DNA of 64,000 nt, taken from NCBI RefSeq assembly GCF_000189635.1, contig NW_002475926.1, positions 248,001 to 312,000 on the forward strand, given 5' to 3'. The stretch is from Tetrahymena thermophila SB210 (lineage: Eukaryota; Ciliophora; Oligohymenophorea; Hymenostomatida; Tetrahymenidae). Under the pieces are notes generated by a model. That model made no database searches, had not been told where the DNA came from, and saw only the letters and a list, made by a program, of their open reading frames with translations. The translations under genes were made by a program, and so were the position numbers. Numbering within the stretch: the first letter of the stretch is position 1; each line of letters starts with the position of its first letter. Below, piece by piece: positions 11,431-22,703 of this stretch.

Positions 11431-12440
11431 AGAGTGCTGCTTTCTTGATATATTAGATTCAGTATTATAAAATAAGTTTATTTCACATTTTAAATTATTT
11501 AAAAAGCTATGCAAATCAGTATATTCAATTAGTATTCATGAAAATTTTCACAAAATTGTATAAAAATAATCATTAATATTATATAAAACAGAAACTAATC
11601 TTTACTAAATACTGATAAATATCTTATTTTTTTCAAAGAATTAAATATTATAACTTTTTATAAGCTTTTAAAGAGTTTGATTTCATTCTTTTCATTATAT
11701 TTTGGTTGAATTAGACTAAAGATTATTATTTTCTTAAAAAAAATTATTTCAATCCCACTTAAGGAAAAGCAAAAAATAAAATGCAAAAGAAAGCAAATTA
11801 TTTGTAAAACATTTCTGTTTTTAAGTTTAAATTTTAAATTACTAAAATTTATTAGTGTTAAAAATAATAAGAATACTTACATATTTCTTGTTTATTGAAA
11901 TAGTTCAAGAGAATCTACTCAATTAAAATATAAAGTTAAGGAAATTAATAATAAAATATTTCAAATATTTAGATCAATAAAATCAAGAAATTTTATTAAT
12001 ATGAAGAATAATCTGAAGTAGGTATTACTTTATATTTTTAAAGCATGAATTATTGTTTTAATAATGGTTGAGTAGCCTTATAAAATATATATTAAAATAA
12101 TATCAATACAAAATTAGAGAAAATATTTTAATAAATAATAATAATTGTTTATGTACTATTTGTTTCCATAACTAAAAATAATTAAGAAATATAATAGAGA
12201 GATTTAAGATAGATACTAAGGACATATATATAATTAGTAGGGATATCTATGTACTTTCTAACAAATAAATAAAAATATATCTTAATTAATATAAAATAAT
12301 TAAGAATTCTGCTTGGGTTTTCTTCCTTTAACTCTTATTTTTCAATAAGCATTCTATCTATCTATTAGCTATTTCTAATTAAATTTTTAATAAATAATTA
12401 AAGCATAAAAGAAGATTTTAGTAAGCGCAGCATTGTGAAA
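11431..12440. other. AT-rich intergenic region
   Basis: About 1 kb without a convincing coding frame on either strand; homopolymer and TA-rich tracts only. Confidence 0.55.
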
Positions 12441-13458
12441 ATGATTGCATAAGGTTTAAAGAGATTGTCACTCCTTAAAAATTTAAAGAAATCTGCTTAG
12501 TTATATTACTTCAACAAGCAAGCATTCGGATCAGATGTTGATAAAAATTTAAATCCTTATTCATATGAGGCTTTGAAAGAAAATCATTGGCTCGTCAGTG
12601 ACTCATCTAAAAAGGTTAGATATATTAATATTTTCCTAATAAATCAAATTTTGATAGTTGAAAGCTATATTAAATATAAAATGAGAATTATTTAAGAGCT
12701 TAGACAATTTATAAGAAAAGCAAAATTAAAAGCTTAAAATTTGGGTATAAATTGAATAAAAAATATTAAACTATGATATGTGTTTAAGTTTATATCTTAC
12801 ATTCAAGTAAGTATTGATCAATTTACCTAATTATTATTTTTATAATTCAAAAATAGAATTCTGAATGGACTCATAAGTCAAACGCCGAATAACTTATTGC
12901 TAAGGTTCCTATCATCTATGTTGATTCAAATATAGTTAGATGCATTGTAAAAAAATTAATTATAATATGTTCTTACTTTCAATTCACAAGTCCTAATTTT
13001 TTATAGAAATAATGCATTTGCTTTAGACTAAATAATGAGTTTATTACAAAATATTAAGATATTTGAATACAATAAAAGGGAGTATATTATAGCAAATAAA
13101 TATATTTAAAGAAAAAATCTAGAGAATAGAATTTCAATTAAATAAATGAATTTTAATAAAATTCAGCTATGAATTAAATTTTTATTTTTATATAATCAAC
13201 AATTTAAATGAATAAAAATAAAAATCATATTATTTGAGTCAAAGAAATTTATTATAAAAATGTATTTTTTAATTAAACTTAATAAAAATAATAAATGTCT
13301 TTAAAATTGTATTTTAAAAATAGGGTGGTACTGAAATTAATGCTGGTCATCCTTAGGTCTATATCTAATTAGATACAAGAAAGCATGGTACTCCTTAAAC
13401 ATGCAAATACTGTGGTTTAAGATATGCCAAAAAGATGGATGGTCACCACCACCACTGA
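12441..13458 (+). CDS. NDUFS6: NDUFS6-like complex I zinc-binding subunit, 132 aa
   Basis: Exons are 12441-12614, 12857-12946 and 13324-13458, with large introns of 242 and 377 nt; all joins are phase 0. The N terminus (MIAQGLKRLSLLKNLKKSA) is a basic, amphipathic mitochondrial presequence. The core has the NDUFS6 zinc site: C87, H97, C115 and C118 in VRCIGGTEINAGHP ... TCKYCGLRYA. The C-terminal His run is a feature also seen in animal homologs. The protein is an accessory subunit of NADH:ubiquinone oxidoreductase, binding zinc at the matrix arm near the N-module. The Cys-to-His spacing is one residue longer than in animals. The domain is shared with the zf-CHCC family, but size and the His tail favour NDUFS6. 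Confidence 0.93.
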
Positions 13459-13885
13459 TTTAATCAACAAAATTAATAAAAAATTTTGTTTTTATTGAAT
13501 GACAGTAGCAATAAATAAAATTATATGAAATTCATAAAAGTATTGATCTACTATAATAATTACTACTTGATTTTATTATGTTTATTTATAGTTGCTGTTG
13601 TAAAATGTCTTTATAATACACAAAAAATACTAAAAAACAAATTAATTAACTTTAGATTATATTCAAAAGTAATTAGTGTAATTTATATAATTACTAAATA
13701 AGTATTAAAATTATTAAATGTAAAAATAAATTAATTTTTAATTGTTTATTTGAAAAGTTTTAATAAATATTTTATAGATGTTTTTATTTGATAAATTGGT
13801 TTATAAAAAGTTTCCTCAATTTAAAATTTTCAAATTTTAATATAATCAAAAAATTTTTAATTATTTATTAGAAGATATTTTAAAA
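13459..13885. other. AT-rich intergenic spacer
   Basis: 427 bp; no supported feature. Confidence 0.55.
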
Positions 13886-15205
13886 ATGATAAGTAAATAG
13901 ATTTAAGAAAATGGTATTAAAAAGATAAATAATGATTCACAGAAAATTGCTAAACCACCGATTAATTAATAAGAAAAATAAAATAAATAAAAACGAGATT
14001 TGATTTAATAAAAGAATACCATTTCTTCTAAATCTTCAAATGATCTTACTTTAAAAGAAATTTAGAATGATAGCTCTACTTACTCAATTTATCCTAAATA
14101 AGGATCTGAAGTAAAAGTTTAAGCTACTGAAGGTTTGAGTAAAAAAATTTAACGATCGGAATCATAGAATAAAAAAATGTAGCTAAAGAGATGTGATACT
14201 AGTACTGACGCAAACAGGAGTTAATACTCCTCAAACTCTAATATACCTTAACTTTCTATGTTAAAAAAATCTTAAGTTTCTGTTTATGGGTCTGAAGCAG
14301 GAATCAAACCTATAACAAAAAATCCATGGGCTCCTTTGAAGAATGGGGAAGATAATAAACCTACAAAATCTTTAAAAATTATTAAATAGCCTAATTTAAA
14401 GTAGCAACCTCAATAAAATTCGAATAAAATTATAAAAGGTATTTAAAGTAATATCAAATCTTCTAAACTTGATTAAAAATAACAAATTGTCTAAAAAGAC
14501 GTCTCTATGATGGGAAATTAGTTATAAATAAAAAAAATTATGAATCAAGGAATAAACTTTGGCACATTTTCACAATTTAGTTAAAAGTATTTAGAAAGTT
14601 AATATTAATATCCAAGTTAAAAAAATGAAGAATAAAATGAATTACACACTATTAGAAAAATAAGCAAAATATCTGAATAACTCTAAATAAATTAATAAAG
14701 AAAAATAATTAAAGAAATAGAGTTGCTAAAATTACAATATAATCTTTTTCTTAATGATGAAAGTTTAAAAGAAAAATTGTTATTAACTTAAAAATTAAAT
14801 GATTTCTTATAATCATCATAAAAACTTAATTAATTATATGACTAAATATTAAACATAAAGTAAGAAAATGGAAATTATATTAGAATTAATTTTGAAGGTA
14901 GATCAATATTTTTGGATATATTAAAAACCCAAGCATCATTTTCATCTTCACTCTAATTGAACTAGGAAGCTTTACCTTAATAGTTAAATAAACAAGAATA
15001 AATTTCTATTTAAGATATTTAAGACAAAAGAAAGAATATAATTTCTTAATTATGCTTATGGAGTAATCCAAAGAATATATTTTAATTAGAAAATTAAATT
15101 TCATAAATAGAAAAAGTAGATAGTTTTATTGAATATTTAGAAAATCTTTACGAAGATCTAAATAAACAATTCTAAAGAGTTTTATTCAACTAATAATTTT
15201 TGTGA
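13886..15205 (+). CDS. Hypothetical Lys/Gln/Ser-rich protein with C-terminal coiled coil, 439 aa
   Basis: A single frame runs from ATG 13886 to TGA 15203-15205. The N-terminal ~230 residues are disordered in composition (Lys, Gln, Asn, Ser), with one Pro/Trp-containing patch (KPITKNPWAPLKNG). From about residue 250 the sequence becomes helical, with leucine-spaced segments (IIKEIELLKLQYNLFLNDE) and a folded-looking end (FIEYLENLYEDLNKQF). There is no signal peptide or membrane span. I do not recognise the family; a cytoskeletal or scaffold role is only a guess from composition. Confidence 0.68.
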
Positions 15206-15255
15206 AAAATATTACAATTTTTGCAGTCAATATATTTTATATTATATGCAATTAA

Positions 15256-15699
15256 ATGAAAAAAGATAATTACTATGAAGCCATCAATCAGGAACTAAAT
15301 AAGAAGTTAGATTTATTATCAAAATATCTATAAGCTTTAAATTATAATTAATTAAATCAATATATATACATTAGTAATAAAAGTGGCTTTAGAAATATTT
15401 TATAACAAATATAAAGAAATAATTAAATATTTTCAAATTCTTTATCTTAACTGTTATTTATATTTATCTAATTAAAGTTATAAATCCGGGATTAATTTCA
15501 AAATTACTAAATGAAAGCCAAAACAAAAGAAATAATTAAATAAAATACCTTATTCATTTCAACATATCGAATATTCCACACACACCCTCATATTCCTTAT
15601 TTGTAAAAAAAGAAAGTTTATGAAAACCCAAAAGCTATTAAGTTTAGAAAATAATATGTTTTTATCATTTTCATTTATCAAATTTTAAATGAAATTTGA
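15256..15699 (+). CDS. Possible small gene, 147 aa
   Basis: An open frame runs from ATG 15256 to TGA 15697-15699. The N terminus looks coding (MKKDNYYEAINQELNKKLDL), as does a block near residues 95-125 (HPHIPYLQKKKVYENPKAIK). The middle is Leu/Ile/Gln-rich and could be intronic. With TGA the only stop, a frame of this length can arise by chance in such AT-rich DNA, so support is moderate at best. No family recognised. Confidence 0.35.
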
Positions 15700-16068
15700 A
15701 TTTAGGAATTAAAAAAAGAAATTAATTATCTCTTTAAAAATAACACAAGAATAATTTTAATAGAAATTCAATTAGAGTCAAAAAAACTTACAATTCTTTA
15801 AATTTTTAAAGAAATAAGATTGTTTAAAAGTATATTAAAAACTCTTTAAAAATATTATAAAATTTACTATGACCAATTGAAAACGGTTATCTGCTTATTC
15901 AAAACGAAGAAATATTAATCTTTAATTTGATTGTTTTTATTTTACAATTAATAATTTTTCTTTTGCAAAAATATAAAAACGGTATATTAATTTACAATTC
16001 CTTTGAACATTTGATTTCATAATAATTAAAAACACTAAAAAACATAACAAATTGCTAATTCAAATAAT

Positions 16069-18489
16069 ATGAGAAATAAATTAATTGTAATTCTTTTACT
16101 CTCTTTAATATTTACCTCTGCTTTAGGTGCAAGAAGCCATAAAAAGAGAGGCGATAATAAGACTACTACAGGTGCTACACCTGAAAAAGTTTCTACCGAA
16201 GAAGTTTCAGAAGAATATGTTTCAGAAGAAAATAACGTTTCATCAAATTTGGGATAAGCCTTAAATTGTAAAAAAAAATTGCAAAAATATTTAAACTATA
16301 AAATGTTATATTTAAAAAGCTGCATCTCAAGCTGTTGGTGATGTATTTGGAAGCGTAGGTGATTCCGTTGGAAACTTGGGAGAAGCTGGTAATTCTCTTG
16401 GATAGGGTGTTAATAATGTTGGTAAACATCAAGCTTTTTTAATTGAATATAAAATAATTAAAAACGTTTTTTATAATTTAAAGCTGATAATGTTGGTTAA
16501 GCCACAAATGGTGTTGGTGAAACAGTTTAAGATGGAGTTGATGGAACTTAAGGTATTTATTGTTATTATATTTGATTTATTTTTAATCATATTAAATAAA
16601 TCAGGTTTATTTGACGGAGAAAATGAAGAAGAAGAAGGATAAGATGCTGGTAATGAAACTACTGATAAAAAAGATGAAAATAAAGATAATAAAACTGACA
16701 AATCTGATAAAAAAACTGACAAATCAGATAAATCCGATTCAAAAAAATCTAATAAATTTATTAAGTTGACAAATAAAGACGAAGATGAAGATGACTCTAG
16801 CTCTGATAACAATGATGAAGGTGATAATGATACTACAGATGATGGAGATGATAATGATGATTCCAATGGTGATGATAATGAAGACTCTAATGGAGAAGAT
16901 AATGATGATTCCAATGGTGATGATAATGAAGATTCCAATGGAGATGATAATGATGATTCTAATGGAGAAGATAATGATGATTCCAATGGTGATGATAATG
17001 AAGACTCCAATGGAGAAGATAACGAAGACTCCAATGGAGAAGATAACGATGATTCCAATGGTGATGATAACGAAGACTCCAATGGAGATGATAATGATGA
17101 TTCCAATGGTGATGATAACGAAGACTCCGATGGTGATGATAATGATGATTCAAACGGAGAAGATAACGATGATTCCAATGGTGATGATAATGAAGACTCC
17201 AATGGAGAAGATAACGATGATTCCAATGGTGATGATAACGAAGACTCCAATGGAGAAGATAACGATGATTCCAATGGTGATGATAACGAAGACTCCAATG
17301 GAGAAGATAACGATGATTCCAATGGTGATGATAATGAAGACTCCAATGGTGATGATAACGAAGACTCCAATGGAGAAGATAACGATGATTCCAATGGTGA
17401 TGATAATGAAGACTCCAATGGAGAAGATAACGATGATTCCAATGGTGATGATAACGAAGACTCCAATGGAGAAGATAACGAAGACTCCAATGGAGAAGAT
17501 AACGATGATTCCAATGGTGATGATAATGAAGACTCTAATGGAGAAGATAACGATGATTCCAATGGTGATGATAATGAAGACTCCAATGGAGAAGATAACG
17601 ATGACTCCAATGGTGATGATAACGAAGACTCCAATGGAGATGATAATGATGATTCTAATGGAGAAGATAATGATGATTCCAATGGTGATGATAACGAAGA
17701 CTCCAATGGAGAAGATAACGATGATTCTAATGGTGATGATAATGAAGACTCCAATGATGACTCAAATGGAGAAGATAACGATGACTCCAATGATGATGAT
17801 AGCGAAGACTCTAATGGAGAAGATAACGATGATTCCAATGGTGATGATAATGAAGACTCCAATGGAGATGATAATGAAGACTCCAATGGAGAAGATAACG
17901 ATGATTCCAATGGTGATGATAACGAAGACTCCAATGGAGAAGATAACGAAGACTCCAATGGAGAAGATAACGATGATTCTAATGGTGATGATAACGAAGA
18001 CTCCAATGGAGATGATAATGATGATTCTAATGGAGAAGATAATGATGATTCCAATGGTGATGATAATGAAGATTCCAATGATAATGATGATTCTAATGGA
18101 GATGATAACGAAGACTCCAATGGAGAAGATAATGATGATTCTAATGGTGATGATAATGATGATTCTAATAGAGATGATAATGAAGATTCCAATGATGATT
18201 CCAATGGAGAAGATAATTCAGATGATAATAATGGAGACGATAATGAAAGCTCAGATGAAGAAGGCTCTGAAAATGATTCTGAATTATTACAAGTTAAAAA
18301 GAGCAGAAATTTAAGAAGTAATTCAATTTAATTTTTATTTTCTAATATATTAACTATTATTTTTTAAAAGAAGAATCAAATGAAGAATAACCAAACTTCT
18401 TACAAAAAATAAAATCTTTTTTCACCAAAAGTAAAAAATTCGTTACTCAAAAAGTTTTGGGAATGACTGAAGAAGAAGACAACAATTGA
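16069..18489 (+). CDS. Secreted acidic repeat protein with ~57 DSNG(D/E)DN units, 733 aa
   Basis: Exons are 16069-16267, 16320-16421, 16484-16552, 16605-18317 and 18371-18489 (introns 52-62 nt), summing to 734 codons. Residues 1-21 form a signal peptide (MRNKLIVILLLSLIFTSALG). Next comes a Gly/Ser/Val amphipathic region with recurring VG(D/N/E) steps (AVGDVFGSVGDSVGNLGEAG), then a Lys/Asp linker. A huge array of the octapeptide DSNGDDNE / DSNGEDND spans about 450 residues, and the short tail is basic then acidic (FLQKIKSFFTKSKKFVTQKV). Such Asp arrays bind divalent cations weakly, so a secretory-granule or extracellular calcium matrix role is plausible but inferred. It shares its plan with the gene at 4751. 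Confidence 0.85.
16855..18216 (+). repeat. 24-bp tandem coding repeat, ~57 copies
   Basis: Each 24-bp unit encodes D-S-N-G-[DE]-D-N-[DE]. Units alternate between a GATGATTCCAATGG type and a GAAGACTCCAATGG type, giving a 48-bp higher-order period. Substitutions are almost all synonymous or D/E swaps, and occasional units are shortened (near 17754-17790 and 18085-18200). The array leaves long stop-free frames in other registers, which are not genes. Confidence 0.95.
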
Positions 18490-18806
18490 AATAAAAAGCA
18501 AATATGGCTTTTTAAGAGGAAATAAATTAAATTAGATTGAAAAAAATTTGATTTAAATACTTTAATAAAGACCATAAATAATTATTTACTACATATTTTA
18601 TGTTAATTGTTGAAACTTTAATTCTAAATACTACCAACTATCAATAAAAATATCAAAAAAGCTAAATGATACTCTTTATAGTTAATATTATATTTTTTTG
18701 TTTATAAAAATTTAAAGTTGATCAGCTAATTTCAAATTAATTTGTAAAATAATAATTAATTGATTTTTAGAAAATTAAAATAAATTAATATTGAAAATTT
18801 AGATTT
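18490..18806. other. AT-rich intergenic spacer
   Basis: 317 bp; nothing beyond A/T tracts. Confidence 0.5.
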
Positions 18807-19283
18807 ATGGATTTTAAGGATAAAAACGAAATTAGATTAACAGAAGACTAAATTGCAGATTTTAGAGAAGCTTTTTCTTTATTTGATAAAGAATCTAGTG
18901 GTTATATAAAAATTTCTGAATTAGGATTATTAGTAAGATCACTTAACCACAATCCAACAGATGCAGAAATATAAGAATATATATAAGAAGTAGATTCAGA
19001 AGGAATAGGGAAAATAGATTTTCCTGAATTTATAGCTTTAATGGCAAGAAAAATGAAAGATATAGATCATGAAGAAGAGCTAATGGAGGCTTTTAGAGTT
19101 TTTGATAAAAATAACACTGGCCTAATAGAATCTTAAGTTCTTAAGCATTTAGTTAAAGGTTTAGGTGAGCCATTAACTGAGGAAGAAACAGAAGTAATGA
19201 TAAAGGAAGCTAATCCAGATGCATCAGGATAAATAAGATATGCTGACTTCGTAAGACTTATGACAACATCATATATAAATTGA
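18807..19283 (+). CDS. Calmodulin-like EF-hand protein, 158 aa
   Basis: A single exon runs from ATG 18807 to TGA 19281-19283. Four EF-hands in the calmodulin layout are visible: loop 1 at residues 27-38 ([12 protein letters not shown]), loop 2 at 63-74 ([12 protein letters not shown]), loop 3 at 100-111 ([12 protein letters not shown]) and loop 4 at 136-147 (NPDASGQIRYAD). Only loop 1 looks fully competent. Loop 3 has Val instead of Glu at position 12, and loop 4 starts with Asn and ends with Asp. The linker [20 protein letters not shown] is very close to calmodulin's. It is a divergent calmodulin or centrin relative; the short N-terminal extension and the helix-linker sequence favour calmodulin-like over centrin. 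Calcium sensing at reduced stoichiometry is inferred. Confidence 0.88.
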
Positions 19284-19956
19284 ATATAAGCTATTAAACT
19301 TGAATCCCAATATTTTAAGAACTTAAAAGTCTATTTTAGTTAAATATTAATTCTAAAAAAAAATAATAGATATTTTGTTAAGATAAATCTTGATTTATAT
19401 AATCTTAAATATTTGTATATATTTGCTATAACTTTTATTGATTTCAAATACTTCTTAAAAGAAGTTGCTTTTGTTAGCCAATCACTTTCCTTGTTAATTT
19501 ATGATATATTTTTAAAAAGCCTTATATAATTAGACTACGTTATTTACCAATAAATATTGTTTCAAACAATAATCTTAAGTGCTATTTTTCTTTGAGAATT
19601 TAGTAATTAATAGTAGATTTATAACTTTATTTATTATTATATTAAATAAATTGGTATTTCAGCAATTATTTTATATTCATGATTTTACTATTAAATATTC
19701 AATTGATATATGAAAATATTAAGTTAAAATTTCAATTAAAATAAATTTTCTAATCTATTTTTTCTCTCTAAAATAAGTAATTAATTTTTAGCATTTGGAT
19801 AAAAAATAGATTTATAAAAATAATATTTATTTTAAATTTTATTAATTTTTTATTCTTTAAATAATTTTATTTTAGAATTTATTAATAAAAATCAAGCAAT
19901 CATTTGAAGTTTAAAGTAATTGTATTTTTAAAAAAAGATTTGCAAAAGAAAAATCT
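19284..19956. other. AT-rich intergenic region
   Basis: About 670 bp, no supported gene or RNA. Confidence 0.55.
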
Positions 19957-20223
19957 ATGAAGTTAGAAACTTTTATACTAAACAGAACTTATCGAAGGAA
20001 AATAGCTCTTTTATTATATAGAGACACTCTCAAATAATGCAAAGCTTTTAAAGATGATTATTCTAGTTAAATATTACTTGAAATAATATAGTAAACTTAT
20101 CGCATGTAATATTTTTTAGAATATGGTTTAAATACTTCTATTTTAACAAATTTAAAAATTTAACAAATAATAACAGTAATAGATATCAAACAAATGTTAA
20201 CTTTTTAAGGGAAAATTTTATGA
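19957..20223 (+). CDS. LYR-motif candidate protein, 88 aa (3' structure uncertain)
   Basis: The frame runs from ATG 19957 to TGA 20221-20223. Residues 12-26 read YRRKIALLLYRDTLK, matching the basic-LYR-helix start of the Complex1_LYR family, and the next helix contains QQTYRMQYF. LYR proteins bind acyl carrier protein and serve complex I, complex II or Fe-S cluster assembly in mitochondria. Length fits (80-110 aa). An alternative splice from GTAATA after residue ~48 to an acceptor near 20208 would change the tail, so the C terminus is not certain. Only 45 bp separate it from the next gene. The family call rests mainly on the LYR segment. Confidence 0.5.
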
Positions 20224-20268
20224 TTGGAAGGTCAGTTCTTTAGCTTTTCAAATCAGCCAACATTTATA

Positions 20269-21121
20269 ATGATGAAGTAAATAAATGATTAACTTTTTGT
20301 CTTGGAATCTGTGTATTTCTACTACCAAAAGAGATATGCAAGTTTTTAGTATAATTTAATAAATACATAAGAATACAAAGGTAATAAATTAATTTTTATA
20401 ATGATAGAATTAGATTAAAAAAATATTAAGAATTGCCCACAATTGGAGTAATTACATAAAGATTTAAAATTAAGATAATAAAAGAAAATTTGAAATAGAA
20501 TTCAATTAGAATGGATTAAAATAATATTTAGAAGATGATAGTGAATAGGAAGATTTTTAAAGTATACAAAATTTTTAAGAAAGCTCAACATAAAATAATA
20601 TGAGTGATTTAGGTAAATTAAATATATCTAAAAGAACAGCTTTCCCATGGTAGAGAATCCTATAGCAGAGCAAACAGTTTTAAAACTTGGATTTTGATAA
20701 ATAATTATTTGTGCATTAAATTATAGAAAAATGTATAGAGCCTTAAATAACGAATAAGAGATATAGAAATTTAGCTGAGTATATTGATGATAGAAGATCT
20801 GAAAGTATTTTTTATTTTCTTCAAAAATATATTTTAAATTTTAAATCAATTTATTAAATAGATACAGAGTCTAGAGTAGATTATAGAGATTAATTTGAGG
20901 AGAGAGAACTCATCATAAAGATATAGGATACTAATAAAGCCTATTAAAACTACTTAGGATAAATCTTTCATTTAGAAAAATATAAGTAGCCCCTATTAAA
21001 ATAAAATAACTCTAACTCTGAGGTCTACTAATTATTTAGTAACTTTGATTTTATTTTGCCATTTTAATTTCCAACTGAAATTGAAGGTAGTTAAAAAGAT
21101 ATAAAATTTAAATAAAAATGA
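20269..21121 (+). CDS. Hypothetical charged protein, ~233 aa
   Basis: Proposed exons are 20269-20380, 20475-20804 and 20862-21121 (introns 94 and 57 nt), 234 codons. The second intron (GTATTT to AAATAG) is in frame and lacks TGA, so an unspliced form is also readable. The N terminus reads MMKQINDQLFVLESVYFYYQ. The middle is acidic Gln/Ser-rich (QYLEDDSEQEDFQSIQNFQ). Toward the C terminus are helical segments (RRYRNLAEYIDDRRSE-like and YQNYLGQIFHLEKYKQPLL). There is no membrane span or recognised domain. The first intron acceptor is my choice among several AGs, picked because it keeps frame and coding character. Confidence 0.5.
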
Positions 21122-21537
21122 ATAAATATTTTAATTAATTATTTATAAAAGATGTTAAGAAATATGAATATTTAATTTATTATCACAAACTATTCTTGAA
21201 TAAATAAACAATATTATAAGTAAATAAATTAACAATAATGATATTTATATTTGCATTTGCTAATTTTTATGTTGAAATAGATCTTTAATAGAATAAAAAA
21301 GTTTAATTTTGTCTAAAAAACGCGAAATTTCAAATTTCAAAATTTTTTTCTTATTTTATTTAACATGATATTTATTGATGTGTTTTATAATTTTGTTTGA
21401 TTTTAATAACATAATTGATTTATTGAATTTTTAAATAGCTGCTAATTTCTACAAAAAAAAATATATTTTCAGATTTATATTAACTATTATTTAGTCAAAG
21501 ATACTATTGGATATTAGCTTGATTAAAAGAAAATAGT
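21122..21537. other. AT-rich intergenic spacer
   Basis: 416 bp, no supported feature. Confidence 0.5.
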
Positions 21538-22645
21538 ATGTCTTAATCAAAGTAGTAAATTACTAAAACAAAGTCTGTTCTTAAAAGACCTGATAAGGCA
21601 TTCGAAAGTTTTGGAAATAATTCCAAATCAAGTGTTTAAAAGTTAGGAAGCTGCTCAAGTTTATCAAAAAGTTTAAATAACAGTTTTGTTTAGCATTCTT
21701 AAGAATCAATTTACAGAAATTACAACCCAAACAGATTAAGGATTAATAATGAAAATGAAAATAATTTTTCAACAATACAAGCTAGTTCTTCAAGATAGAG
21801 AGAACTAATTTGGACATTTGAGGATCAGTCAAAAAGATAACAAAAAATAGGTTAATTAGAATCTTCTAACGTAGTTCGTAGCTTATCAGCTGTTGAAAAA
21901 GTTAAAATGCTTGAATCTAAAAGATTAGGTATCATATTTTCTTAAAATAAAAATGTTATTAATTTCTTTAATAAATAAAATATAGAATTAGAACCTAAAA
22001 TAAAAAGATCAGAGATGACAGAAACTTAAAAATAGTTAGTACAGTAAAGAAAGAAAAATGTTTAACTTATGAATTTGCTGAGAAACTTAGAAAATTAAAT
22101 TAATTCAAAATTTATAAATATTGTAAAGCTGAAAAAATTAAATAAAGAATATGAATAAGTATATGAAAACACGTAGAAGATTTACACTGAAAGAGTACTT
22201 GTAAAGAATTAGTTTGCTATTTAATGCAGTGAATTTTTAGAGGAATTAAAAGATGTTTCTGTGAGTGCATAAATTAGTGTTATTCGCTAAAATTAAATGA
22301 GATATTAAGAAGAGCAAAGATAAATAGAGAAGTAAGCACAAATTCAGGCAGATGAAGTAATTAAAAATAATTATGAAAAATATTTTATCATTTTTTAAAT
22401 AAAAAAAGGAAGAAAAAATGAAAAAAGATATAATGGAATTAGAGAATAAGTTAAAAGGTATTAAATTAGAGGTTGAAACACTTTCTTATGAGCATTCTTA
22501 GTAAAAAAAAAAATTATTAAATTTAGAATTAAAAAAATATTTTAATCTAAAGGCAATTAAAGAAAAAGTAAGAAATAGAGATTGGCTACAACGAAAAGAT
22601 GTTTGGTTGCATGAAATAGTATAGATAAATAAGAATTCTTTTTGA
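21538..22645 (+). CDS. Hypothetical coiled-coil protein, 351 aa
   Basis: Exons are 21538-22356 and 22409-22645 with a 52-nt intron (GTAATT to AAAAAAG), 352 codons. The first ~150 residues are Ser/Asn-rich and disordered (KSSVQKLGSCSSLSKSLNN). From about residue 160 there is near-continuous coiled coil: QLMNLLRNLENQINSKFINI, then RYQEEQRQIEKQAQIQADEE and MELENKLKGIKLEVETL. It ends RDWLQRKDVWLHEIVQINKN. No catalytic motif is present. A structural, possibly basal-body or cortical, protein is a guess. The next gene starts only 58 bp downstream on the same strand. Confidence 0.72.
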
Positions 22646-22703
22646 TTAAATTTCATGTATTAAGAAAGATTTTAAAACAATATGCTACATTGCAAACAAA
22701 AAG

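Noticed and set aside
16471..18204. Minus-strand 577-codon frame of SSLSSPLE-type repeats
   Set aside because: It is the antisense of the Asp-rich 24-bp array; the real gene on the + strand has a signal peptide, spliced exons and D/E-conserving variation.
16785..18314. Second + strand frame (Met/Ile/Lys/Thr repeats) over the same array
   Set aside because: Out-of-frame shadow of the same repeat; no start context or flanking coding sequence.
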